Assembly: GCF_036746095.1 (NCBI RefSeq)
Contig: NZ_DAIOEU010000003.1
Location: 62,001 to 126,000 of the forward strand
Source of the DNA: Dyella_B sp036746095
Lineage (GTDB): Bacteria; Pseudomonadota; Gammaproteobacteria; Xanthomonadales; Rhodanobacteraceae
Reading direction: 5' to 3'
Length of the DNA: 64,000 nt
Shown in pieces: positions 47,346 to 55,083 of this stretch. The notes beneath the pieces were generated by a model, which saw only the letters and a program-made list of their open reading frames with translations, made no database searches and was not told where the DNA came from. Position numbers and translations under genes: made by a program. The number at the start of each line of letters is the position of its first letter. Positions within the stretch are counted from its first letter, which is position 1.

Positions 47346-48542
47346 ATGTCCACCGAAGTCAAAGTCCCCGTTCTGCCCGAGTCCGTCTCCGACGCCACCA
47401 TCGCCACCTGGCACAAGAAGGCCGGCGATGCGGTCAAGCGCGATGAAAACCTGGTCGACCTGGAAACCGACAAGGTCGTGCTGGAAGTGCCCGCGCCGGT
47501 CGATGGCGTGTTGAAGGAACTGAAGTTCCAACAGGGCGACACAGTGACCAGCCAGCAGGTGATCGCGGTGATCGAGGAAGGCGCTGTCGCTGCTGCTCCC
47601 GCTCCCGCACCGGCCGCCGCGGCTCCGGCGCCTGCCGCTGCGGCCCCTCAGGCGGCCGCTGCCAAGGGCTCGGAAAACCTCTCCCCTGCCGGCCTGCGCG
47701 TCGCTACCGAAGAAAAGATCGACGTCTCCAAGGTTGCCGGCACCGGCCGCGATGGCCGCGTCACCAAGGAAGACCTGGTGAACTACGGCAAGGGCGGAGC
47801 TCCTGCCGCTGCTGCACCGTCGGTTGCTCCGACACCGGGTGCCCGTCCGGAAGAGCGCGTGCCGATGACGCGCATCCGCGCGCGCATCGCCGAGCGCCTG
47901 ATGCAGTCGAAGAACTCCATCGCGATGCTCACCTCGTTCAACGAAGTGAACCTCGCCGAAGTCAGCAAGATGCGCAAGACGCTGGGCGAGCAGTTCGAAA
48001 AGGCCAACGGCGTGAAGCTCGGCTTCATGAGCTTCTTCGTGAAGGCTGCTGCCGAAGCGCTGAAGCGTCATCCAATCATCAATGCTTCGGTCGATGGCAA
48101 CGACATCGTCTATCACGGCTACCAGGACATCTCGATCGCCGTGGCCACCGACAAGGGCCTGGTGACGCCGGTGCTGCGCGACACGCAGAACATGAGCTTC
48201 GCCGATGTTGAAAAAGGCATCGCCAACTACGCCAAGAAAGCGCGCGAAGGCAAGCTGGGCCTGGATGACCTGCAAGGCGGCACCTTCACCATCACCAACG
48301 GCGGCACCTTCGGTTCGCTGCTGTCGACGCCGATCGTCAACCCGCCGCAGAGCGCGATCCTCGGCATGCACACCATCAAGGAGCGTGCGATCGTCGAGAA
48401 CGGCCAGGTGATCGCCGCGCCGATGATGTATCTGGCGATCTCCTACGATCACCGCATCATCGATGGCAAGGATGCGGTGCTGTTCCTGGTCGACATCAAG
48501 AACCAGCTGGAAAATCCGCAACGTATGTTGCTGGGCATGTAA
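47346..48542 (+). CDS. sucB: Dihydrolipoyl succinyltransferase E2
   Basis: A 398-residue protein: lipoyl domain (residues 1-77, Lys43 in LETDKVVLE), an Ala/Pro linker (80-110), the E1/E3 binding domain (SPAGLRVATEEKIDVSKVAG), and a catalytic domain with His369 and Asp373 in YDHRIIDGKDA. It lies 21 bp after sucA and works with it in one complex. Confidence 0.95.
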   Translation: MSTEVKVPVLPESVSDATIATWHKKAGDAVKRDENLVDLETDKVVLEVPAPVDGVLKELKFQQGDTVTSQQVIAVIEEGAVAAAPAPAPAAAAPAPAAAAPQAAAAKGSENLSPAGLRVATEEKIDVSKVAGTGRDGRVTKEDLVNYGKGGAPAAAAPSVAPTPGARPEERVPMTRIRARIAERLMQSKNSIAMLTSFNEVNLAEVSKMRKTLGEQFEKANGVKLGFMSFFVKAAAEALKRHPIINASVDGNDIVYHGYQDISIAVATDKGLVTPVLRDTQNMSFADVEKGIANYAKKAREGKLGLDDLQGGTFTITNGGTFGSLLSTPIVNPPQSAILGMHTIKERAIVENGQVIAAPMMYLAISYDHRIIDGKDAVLFLVDIKNQLENPQRMLLGM

Positions 48543-48650
48543 TCGCCCACCGGCCAGGGTGCACTCGCTGCAGCCCTGGCCACCCCTCTTTCGAAATCCC
48601 TCACGCGCCGCCATATACGGCACGATTCCGCGCCTTAGGAAACTCAAACC

Positions 48651-50075
48651 ATGAGCGACAAATTCGACGTCATCGTCATCGGCGCCGGCCCTGCCGGTTA
48701 TGTGGCCGCGATCCGCGCCGCGCAGCTTGGCCTCAAGACCGCCTGCGTGGACGCCTTCATCGGCAAGGACGGCAAGCAAGCCCTCGGTGGCACCTGCCTC
48801 AACGTGGGCTGCATTCCGTCCAAGGCGCTGCTCGATTCGTCCAAGCAGTACTTCAACCTCTCGCACAACTTGCCGGCACACGGCATCAGCGTCGAGAACG
48901 CCAAAGTGGACATGGCCACCTTCATCGGCCGCAAGGACAAGATCGTCAAGCAGTTCACTGGCGGCATCGGCCAGCTGTTCAAGGCCAACAAGGTCACGCC
49001 GTTCTTCGGCAAGGGCAAGTTGCTGAAAGGCAACAACGTCGAGATCACCGGCAACGACGGAACCAAGCAGACGATCAGCGCCACCAATGTGATCCTCGCT
49101 TCCGGCTCGGTGCCGATCGAGTTGCCGTTCGCCAAGTTCGATGGCAAGAACATCATCGACAACGCCGGCGCGCTCGACATCACTGAAGTGCCGAAGCGCC
49201 TGGGCGTGATCGGCGCCGGCGTGATCGGCCTGGAACTGGGCAGCGTGTGGAACCGCCTGGGCGCACAGGTGACGATTCTCGAAGCACTGCCGGATTTCCT
49301 CGCAGTCGCCGATCAGGACGTCGCCAAGATCGCCAAGAAGGAATTCGAGAAGCAGGGCCTCACCATCAAGCTCGGCGCCAAGCTGACCAATGCCGAGGTG
49401 AAGAAGAATGAAGTCGCGCTCACCTACGAAGACAAGGACGGTGCACACGAACTCACCGTCGACAAGCTGCTGGTGGCCGTTGGCCGCCGGGCTTACACCG
49501 AAGGCCTGCTGGCCGGCGACACCGGCGTGAAGCTGGACGAGCGTGGCCGCATCGTGGTGGACGAGCACAACCACACCGGCGTGGACGGCGTGTGGGCGAT
49601 CGGTGACGCCGTGCGCGGCCCAATGCTGGCGCACAAGGGCTCCGAGGAAGGCGTGGCGGTGGCCGAGTGGATCGCCGGCAAGGCCGGCCACATCAACCTT
49701 GATACGGTGCCGTGGGTAATCTACACCGAGCCCGAAATTGCCTGGGCCGGCAAGACCGAGAAGGAACTGAAGGAACTGGGCATTCCGTACAAGGTCGGCA
49801 CCTTCCCGTTCGCCGCCATCGGCCGCGCCGTGGCGATGAACGAGGCCATCGGCCAGGTGAAGGTCCTCGCCCATGCCGAGACCGACCGCCTGCTGGGTGT
49901 GCACATGGTCGGCCCGGGCGTGTCCGAGTTGATCGCCGAAGCCGTGGTGGCGATGGAGTTCAAGGGCTCCGCCGAAGACCTGGCCCGCATCGTCCACGCC
50001 CATCCGACACTTTCGGAAGCTGTGCACGAAGCGGCGCTGTCGGTGGACAAGCGCGCGATTCACAAGGGCAACTGA
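48651..50075 (+). CDS. lpdA: Dihydrolipoamide dehydrogenase E3
   Basis: A 474-residue FAD enzyme: IGAGPAGYVAAIRAAQLG, redox disulfide GGTCLNVGCIP (Cys49/Cys54), NAD fold GVIGAGVIGLELG, and the His-Glu pair in HAHPTLSEAVHEA (His451, Glu456). It reoxidises lipoamide of SucB. The 108 bp after sucB hold a GGCCAGGG/CCCTGGCC stem (48552-48581) without a T run, which might lower read-through. Confidence 0.95.
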   Translation: MSDKFDVIVIGAGPAGYVAAIRAAQLGLKTACVDAFIGKDGKQALGGTCLNVGCIPSKALLDSSKQYFNLSHNLPAHGISVENAKVDMATFIGRKDKIVKQFTGGIGQLFKANKVTPFFGKGKLLKGNNVEITGNDGTKQTISATNVILASGSVPIELPFAKFDGKNIIDNAGALDITEVPKRLGVIGAGVIGLELGSVWNRLGAQVTILEALPDFLAVADQDVAKIAKKEFEKQGLTIKLGAKLTNAEVKKNEVALTYEDKDGAHELTVDKLLVAVGRRAYTEGLLAGDTGVKLDERGRIVVDEHNHTGVDGVWAIGDAVRGPMLAHKGSEEGVAVAEWIAGKAGHINLDTVPWVIYTEPEIAWAGKTEKELKELGIPYKVGTFPFAAIGRAVAMNEAIGQVKVLAHAETDRLLGVHMVGPGVSELIAEAVVAMEFKGSAEDLARIVHAHPTLSEAVHEAALSVDKRAIHKGN

Positions 50076-50097
50076 GGCCTCGTGCCATCATGTGAAG

Positions 50098-50135
50098 AAC
50101 GGCCCGCTCGTGGCGACATGGGCGGGCCGTTTGGT
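50098..50135 (+). terminator. Terminator after lpdA
   Basis: AACGGCCCGC (50098-50107) pairs with GCGGGCCGTT (50122-50131); TTGGTTT follows. Confidence 0.7.
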
Positions 50136-50160
50136 TTCAACGACCCGCAATTCTCACCAC

Positions 50161-50277
50161 CGTCATTCCGGCGAAGGCCGGAATCCAGTTTCAATGTGTT
50201 GTGCGAAGCACTCAGGATAGTTTTTGTGTCCTTCGGACGCGTATTTGAACTGGATGCTGGCCTTCGCCGGCACGACG
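50161..50277. repeat. MITE-like element with 30-bp imperfect terminal inverted repeats
   Basis: The left arm CGTCATTCCGGCGAAGGCCG (continuing to 50190) is matched by the right arm (50248-50277) read in reverse at 26 of 30 positions. The core is AT-richer and has no gene. Related GCGAAGGC-rich palindromes are abundant in proteobacterial intergenic DNA. It ends 25 bp before the LOG gene. Confidence 0.6.
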
Positions 50278-50302
50278 GGCCCAAAGCGAGCCCATCAATC
50301 CT

Positions 50303-50899
50303 ATGCCCCAACCCACCGCCTTCTGCGTCTACTGCGGCTCCCAAAGCGGCCAACACCCCATCTACGTCGAAACCGCCCATGCCTTCGGCCTGGAACTGGC
50401 GCGCCGCGGCATTGCCCTGGTGTACGGCGGCGGCAAGGTCGGCTTGATGGGCACGGTGGCCAACGCTGCGCTCGCCGGTGGCGGCAAAGTGATCGGCGTG
50501 ATTCCACGACAGCTGGTCGATCGCGAGGTGGCGCACACAGGCCTCACCGAATTGGTGGTGGTCGACACCATGCATCAGCGCAAAACGCGGATGTACGAAC
50601 TCTCCGACGCGTTCGTCGCCCTGCCCGGTGGCTTCGGCACCATGGATGAAATGTTCGAGATGCTCACTTGGGCGCAACTCGGTCTGCATCGCTATCCGTG
50701 CGCTTTCCTCAATACGCATGGCTACTACAGTCACCTGCGCAGCATGATGAACCACATGGTTGCCGAAGGTTTCGTGGCACCAGGCCGGCGCGACAGTGTG
50801 TGGTTCGGCGAATCCATCAGCGAGCTGTTCGACTGGACAGCTCACTCCGACGCCGCCGTCACGCCACGCGTCGTCGATGCGTCCAGCATCAAGGCATGA
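50303..50899 (+). CDS. LOG-family protein (cytokinin riboside phosphoribohydrolase-like)
   Basis: A 198-residue protein with the family signatures GGGKVGLMGTVANA and PGGFGTMDEMFE. LOG proteins cleave nucleotide 5'-monophosphates, releasing the base. It is followed 10 bp later by the yhdH-like gene. Confidence 0.88.
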   Translation: MPQPTAFCVYCGSQSGQHPIYVETAHAFGLELARRGIALVYGGGKVGLMGTVANAALAGGGKVIGVIPRQLVDREVAHTGLTELVVVDTMHQRKTRMYELSDAFVALPGGFGTMDEMFEMLTWAQLGLHRYPCAFLNTHGYYSHLRSMMNHMVAEGFVAPGRRDSVWFGESISELFDWTAHSDAAVTPRVVDASSIKA

Positions 50900-50909
50900 G
50901 ACTCCCACC

Positions 50910-51905
50910 ATGACGACGTTCCAAGCCTTCCGCATTCACAACGATGCCCACGGTTATCGTGGCGGCATCGAAACCATGCACACCGATGCACTCAGTGCGG
51001 GCGAAGTGCTGGTGAAAGTGGCCTACTCGTCGGTGAACTACAAAGATGCGCTGGCCGGCACCGGCAAAGGCAAGATTCTTCGGCAGTATCCGCTCAACGG
51101 CGGTATCGATGCAGCAGGCGTGGTGGCCGCTTCCGCCGATGCGCTGTTCAAGGAAGGCGACAAGGTTCTGTGCACCGGCAGCAGCCTTTCCGAAACGCGC
51201 GATGGCGGTTACGGCCAATACATTCGCCTGCCTTCGCAATGGGCGATTCCGCTACCGGATGCGTTGAGCCTGCGCGAAAGCATGATCCTTGGAACAGCCG
51301 GCTTTACGGCCGCGCTGGCGCTGCTGCGCATGCAGGACAACGGCCAAACACCCGCGCTCGGCCCTATCGCCGTCAGTGGCGCCAGCGGTGGCGTGGGCAT
51401 GCTGGCGATCGATATCTTCACGCGCGCCGGTTATGACGTGCACGCGATCAGCGGCAAGGCGGCACATTTCGATTTCCTGCGCAGTCTTGGTGCTGTCGAA
51501 TGCATCGATCGTCACCAATGGGCTGTCAGCGGCAAGCCGATGGATTCGGCGCGCTTCGGCGGCGCGCTGGACAACGTTGGGGGCGCGATGCTGGCTGGCC
51601 TGCTGCCATTGATCACCCCTTACGGCAACGTTGCCATCTGCGGCAACGCTGGCGGCATTGGCCTGGAAAGCACGGTGATGCCGTTCATCATTCGCGGCGT
51701 CAGTCTGCTGGGCATTGCCTCGGCCGGCACGGCCCGGGCTATTCGCGGGCGGGTATGGCACCATCTGGCCAGCGACTGGAAGCCGCGCCACCTTGACCGC
51801 ATCGCTACGCGGGAAATTACCTTGGCGCAGCTTCCGGAAGTCTTCGAGCATATGCTGGCAGGCGAATCCTTCGGCCGCACGATAGTGCGCATGGATCACG
51901 TTTAA
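50910..51905 (+). CDS. acuI: YhdH/AcuI-type acryloyl-CoA reductase (MDR family)
   Basis: A 331-residue medium-chain reductase from ATG 50910: SVNYKDALAGTGKGKI, VSGASGGVGMLAIDI (NADPH loop, AXXGXXG type) and GLESTVMPFIIRGVSLLGIA are the YhdH/AcuI pattern. It reduces acryloyl-CoA, a toxic intermediate, to propionyl-CoA. The upstream extension in the same frame is antisense overrun. Confidence 0.85.
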   Translation: MTTFQAFRIHNDAHGYRGGIETMHTDALSAGEVLVKVAYSSVNYKDALAGTGKGKILRQYPLNGGIDAAGVVAASADALFKEGDKVLCTGSSLSETRDGGYGQYIRLPSQWAIPLPDALSLRESMILGTAGFTAALALLRMQDNGQTPALGPIAVSGASGGVGMLAIDIFTRAGYDVHAISGKAAHFDFLRSLGAVECIDRHQWAVSGKPMDSARFGGALDNVGGAMLAGLLPLITPYGNVAICGNAGGIGLESTVMPFIIRGVSLLGIASAGTARAIRGRVWHHLASDWKPRHLDRIATREITLAQLPEVFEHMLAGESFGRTIVRMDHV

Positions 51906-51917
51906 CGCAGGCTATGC

Positions 51918-51946
51918 TTGGAAGCGTCGCCACGGCGACATAGAAT
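51918..51946 (+). promoter_or_regulatory. Sigma70-like promoter of pilH
   Basis: TTGGAA (51918-51923), 17-bp spacer and TAGAAT (51941-51946), 30 bp before the pilH ATG. Confidence 0.5.
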
Positions 51947-51975
51947 TAACGAAACGACTAGGGGATTCCCACCTT

Positions 51976-52341
51976 ATGGCACGCATTCTGATCGTCGACG
52001 ATTCGCCGTCGCAGCTCCTCGGTATCAAGCGCATCGTCGAGAAGCTCGGCCATGAAACGCTGACCGCCGAGGACGGTGCCGCGGGTGTGGCGGTGGCGAA
52101 GCAGGAAAAGCCTGCACTCATCCTGATGGACGTGGTGATGCCGAACCTCAACGGTTTCCAGGCCACGCGCACCATCAGCAAGGATCCGGAAACCGCGCAT
52201 ATTCCGATCGTGCTGGTCACCACCAAGGACCAGGAAACCGACAAGGTGTGGGGCATGCGCCAGGGCGCGAAGGCGTATGTCACCAAGCCGATCAAGGAAG
52301 ATGAACTGGTGAAAGTATTGAAGGAATTGCTGCCCGCCTGA
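51976..52341 (+). CDS. pilH: PilH-like single-domain response regulator
   Basis: A 121-residue CheY-like receiver: ILIVDDSPSQ (acid pocket), LILMDVVMPNLNGF (phospho-Asp), VTTKDQETDKVWGMRQGA and YVTKPIKE (Lys). The DKVWGMRQGAKAYVTKP stretch is typical of PilG/PilH of the type IV pilus chemosensory system. It is monocistronic here, with its own promoter and terminator. Confidence 0.85.
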   Translation: MARILIVDDSPSQLLGIKRIVEKLGHETLTAEDGAAGVAVAKQEKPALILMDVVMPNLNGFQATRTISKDPETAHIPIVLVTTKDQETDKVWGMRQGAKAYVTKPIKEDELVKVLKELLPA

Positions 52342-52370
52342 TGGCGAACCGCAGGTTGTGTTCAACAAGA

Positions 52371-52397
52371 AAACGGCGCCATTGCGGCGCCGTTTTT
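52371..52397 (+). terminator. Terminator after pilH
   Basis: AAACGGCGCC (52371-52380), loop ATTGC, GGCGCCGTTT (52386-52395) and a T run; nearly symmetrical, so it may also serve the converging cbpA gene. Confidence 0.85.
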
Positions 52398-52419
52398 TGT
52401 TTCCGTGTCCCAAGCATGT

Positions 52420-53325
52420 TCACTGCCGCGGATCGTAATGCGCAAATTGCGCCTGCAGCGTTTCATAGGCTTGGCGCTGCGCATCGTTCTCTGCCAGCGG
52501 CACCCTGATCGACACTTCGACCAGCTGATCGCCGGGCGCCGGGCCTGGCATGCCACGACCTTTCAGACGCAACTTGCGGCCCGATTGCGTGCCGGCCGGG
52601 ATGCGCAGGTCCACCGTGCCCGCCAGCGTTGGCACCGGTACCGTAGCACCCAGCGCCGCCTCCCACGGGCTGACCGGCAGCACGTGCAGCACATTGCGGC
52701 CGTCCAGCTTGAAGCGCGCATCATCGCGGATGCCTACTTCCAGCATCAGGTCGCCATTCGGGCCGCCGCCTCCACCAGGGTGTCCCTGGCCGCTTAGCCG
52801 GATCACCTGGCCCGGCTGGATGCCGGCGGGAATCTTCACTTCCAGCACGCGTTCCTGGCCGCTGCCGTCGTCCAGGTTCAGGCGGGTGCGGCCACCGCTG
52901 AAAGCGGTCTGCAGGTCGATCTGCACCTGGGCGCGGACATCGCGGCCCCGGCGCGCGCGCGGCGCATGGCGCCCGCCCGCGCCAGCGCGGCCGAACAGGC
53001 TTTCGAAGAAGTCGCTGAAATCGCCGTCGCCGGTATCGCCGAAATCAAACCCCTGCCCCTGGCCCCAGTTCGGCGGTGGCCGGAACTGCTCGCCGGGACG
53101 GTACCCGCCTGCGCGCAGTTGATCGTAGGCGCGACGCTTTTCGCCGTCGCGCAACACTTCGTTGGCTTCGTTGATCGCCTTGAATTTCTCTTCCGCGCCG
53201 GCTTCCTTGTTCTTGTCCGGATGATATTTGCGCGCAAGCTTGCGATAAGCGGCCTTGATATCGGCCTCGCTGGCATCGGGCTTGACGCCCAGCACGTCGT
53301 AATAGTCTTTGAATTCCACTGCCAC
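52420..53325 (-). CDS. cbpA: DnaJ-type co-chaperone CbpA
   Basis: A 301-residue protein with a J domain (DYYDVLGVKPDASEADIKAA, HPD in KYHPDKNK), a Gly/Phe-rich linker and a C-terminal peptide-binding part (VLEVKIPAGIQPGQVIRLSG, KLRLKGRGMPG). It lacks the DnaJ zinc finger, so CbpA rather than DnaJ. It stimulates DnaK and lies 132 bp after the Hsp20 gene, possibly in one heat-shock unit. Confidence 0.9.
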   Translation of the reverse strand: MAVEFKDYYDVLGVKPDASEADIKAAYRKLARKYHPDKNKEAGAEEKFKAINEANEVLRDGEKRRAYDQLRAGGYRPGEQFRPPPNWGQGQGFDFGDTGDGDFSDFFESLFGRAGAGGRHAPRARRGRDVRAQVQIDLQTAFSGGRTRLNLDDGSGQERVLEVKIPAGIQPGQVIRLSGQGHPGGGGGPNGDLMLEVGIRDDARFKLDGRNVLHVLPVSPWEAALGATVPVPTLAGTVDLRIPAGTQSGRKLRLKGRGMPGPAPGDQLVEVSIRVPLAENDAQRQAYETLQAQFAHYDPRQ

Positions 53326-53457
53326 TCCTCAACAGGATGGATCGAGCAGCATTGCCCGATGCTCATGTCTGCCCCAACATGTCGGCCGCAACGCAAATGG
53401 CCCGCCGCGGATCATGGTCCGCGGCGAGCCGTCAACGCAACATGGAACGATGCGCGC

Positions 53458-53904
53458 TTACTGCGTGTTGATGGTAATGCGGCGCGGCGCTTTTTCCGCC
53501 TTCTTCGGAATCACGATTTCCAGCACGCCATGCCTGCCGGTAGCGCTGATGCTGTCGGCATCGGCGCTATCGGGCAAGGCAAAGCGGCGGTGGAAGCTGC
53601 CTTGCGTGCGCTCGACGCGCGTGAAGCGGCCGTTCTGTTCCTGCTTCTCGACCGTGCGCTCGCCCTTGATGGTGAGAATGCCCTTTTCCATGCTCACTTC
53701 GATGTTGGCTGGGTCCACGCCGGGTACGTCGGCAAAGATCACGAAGCGCTGCTCTTCTTCCTTGATGTCCACACGGGGCGCCCACTGGCTGGTGACGACG
53801 CTGGAACCGTCGCTTTCTTCGTTCTGGAAGAAACGCTCAAACGCCTGGCGAAAATCGGCTGGCAAGGTGCTGCTGCTCCAGAAGGTATTTCGGCTGGGAT
53901 GCAT
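53458..53904 (-). CDS. hsp20: Small heat shock protein Hsp20
   Basis: A 148-residue alpha-crystallin protein: PRVDIKEEEQRFVIFADVPG, VSMEKGILTIKGER and the GVLEIVIPKK end with the I-x-I tail (ITINTQ). It holds unfolding proteins until DnaK acts. Start at ATG 53904; the in-frame start at 53979 would cover the promoter. Confidence 0.9.
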   Translation of the reverse strand: MHPSRNTFWSSSTLPADFRQAFERFFQNEESDGSSVVTSQWAPRVDIKEEEQRFVIFADVPGVDPANIEVSMEKGILTIKGERTVEKQEQNGRFTRVERTQGSFHRRFALPDSADADSISATGRHGVLEIVIPKKAEKAPRRITINTQ

Positions 53905-53951
53905 GGCTGTATTCCTCAAAATAGTTGCGGTGCGTTCACCGCTTGACAGCC

Positions 53952-53980
53952 ACATAGGTTCCTCACCGATACGTTTCAAG
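53952..53980 (-). promoter_or_regulatory. Heat-shock (sigma32-like) promoter of hsp20
   Basis: On the minus strand CTTGAAA (53980-53974) is followed after 14 bp by ACCTATGT (53959-53952), matching 6 of the 7 specified bases or nearly so of CCCCATNT. Position and spacing suit the heat-shock sigma factor. Confidence 0.55.
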
Positions 53981-54045
53981 GCGACAGGCAGGCAGATCCG
54001 GCGATACCATGCCCGACGTTGTCATGGCTTTAAGTGGATACCCTT

Positions 54046-54534
54046 ATGACCATTCAAATTGGGCAAGCTCTACCAGACATGCCGATCGCGGTGATCGACG
54101 GCGACACCGACATCCAGCGCATCACCACCGCCCCGCTTTTCACCGGCCGCAAGGTGGTGTTGTTCGGGGTGCCGGGCGCCTTCACGCCTACTTGTTCGGA
54201 ACGCCACCTGCCCGGCTACGTCCGGCACTACGAGGCCTTCAAAGCACATGGCGTGGACGTCTACTGCCTGGCCGTGAACGATGCCTACGTGATGAAAGCG
54301 TGGGCGCTGTCCCAGCACGTGCCGGCCGGACTCAAGCTGCTGGCCGACGGCAATGCGGCGCTTACCAGAGCACTCGGGCTGGAGATGGACGGCAGCGCTT
54401 ACGGCATGGGCATGCGCTCACGCCGTTTTTCGCTGTATGCGCAAAACGGCATGGTGAAATCGCTGCATGTCGAATCCCCCGGCGAGCTGCGCGTAACCAC
54501 GGCCGAGGCGATGCTCGAAACGCTGCCTCAGTAA
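54046..54534 (+). CDS. Peroxiredoxin 5-type (redoxin)
   Basis: A 162-residue thioredoxin-fold enzyme: VVLFGVPGAFTPTCSERHLP carries the peroxidatic Cys, and MGMRSRRFSLYA is the Prx5 pattern. It reduces peroxides using a thiol donor. ATG 54046 is preferred to the in-frame GTG 54034. A gap of 157 bp with no gene follows. Confidence 0.88.
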   Translation: MTIQIGQALPDMPIAVIDGDTDIQRITTAPLFTGRKVVLFGVPGAFTPTCSERHLPGYVRHYEAFKAHGVDVYCLAVNDAYVMKAWALSQHVPAGLKLLADGNAALTRALGLEMDGSAYGMGMRSRRFSLYAQNGMVKSLHVESPGELRVTTAEAMLETLPQ

Positions 54535-54691
54535 TTCCTACAAAACTACGAGCTTTAGATCACATCAACTACAAGAAATCTCCTACAAATTAGACGCTAG
54601 GGCGTCATAGTCGACCCGGTAACCCGGCCATGCCCAGCCGGCGCGCGCACGGAAGCGTCGTCACGTCTACCGGGTGTGCGGGAGATTCCTC

Positions 54692-55000
54692 GTGAAATAT
54701 CACAACATTTGCATGCCATTGCTGGTGGCATGTCTTTTGTCATCGACGACCCAGGCTTCTTCAACGCCTGCACATGCCACAAGATCCGGCAGCGGTGGCG
54801 TTATCACCTTCACCGGCTCGATCGTGCGACCTACTTCCGTGCCTGTCATGGCGGCCACGCCGGCTCAGGCCGATCCGTCAACGAATACCACTGTCGAGCC
54901 TTTATCACAGGCCCAGCCTCGGCTAGCCAGCGATCTGCTGGACTACTACGCACAATACGCCAAACCAGGCGCCAAGCTCGTCAGCGTAAGCTATCAGTGA
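54692..55000 (+). CDS. Small exported protein, fimbrial-like
   Basis: A 102-residue protein from GTG 54692 with GGGAGA upstream. Signal peptide (ICMPLLVACLLSSTTQAS) is followed by GGVITFTGSIVRPTSVPV, similar to the start of type 1 fimbrial subunits, but it is too short for one and has no pair of cysteines. Probably a periplasmic protein of unknown role. Confidence 0.6.
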   Translation: MKYHNICMPLLVACLLSSTTQASSTPAHATRSGSGGVITFTGSIVRPTSVPVMAATPAQADPSTNTTVEPLSQAQPRLASDLLDYYAQYAKPGAKLVSVSYQ

Positions 55001-55040
55001 CGTGGCATGTGCCTATCACTGCAGTCAGCGCCAAGAAAAA

Positions 55041-55066
55041 AGCCTCGGAAGAACCGAGGCTTTTTC
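55041..55066. terminator. Bidirectional terminator between 55000 gene and gyrA
   Basis: AGCCTCGG (55041-55048) pairs with CCGAGGCT (55054-55061); TTTTTC follows on one strand and TTTTTTC on the other. Confidence 0.85.
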
Positions 55067-55083
55067 GTTCAATGGTGCCGAAT

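Noticed and set aside
47325..50063. 912-codon minus-strand ORF opposite sucB and lpdA
   Set aside because: It spans two conserved plus-strand genes and their spacer, and contains no recognisable domain.
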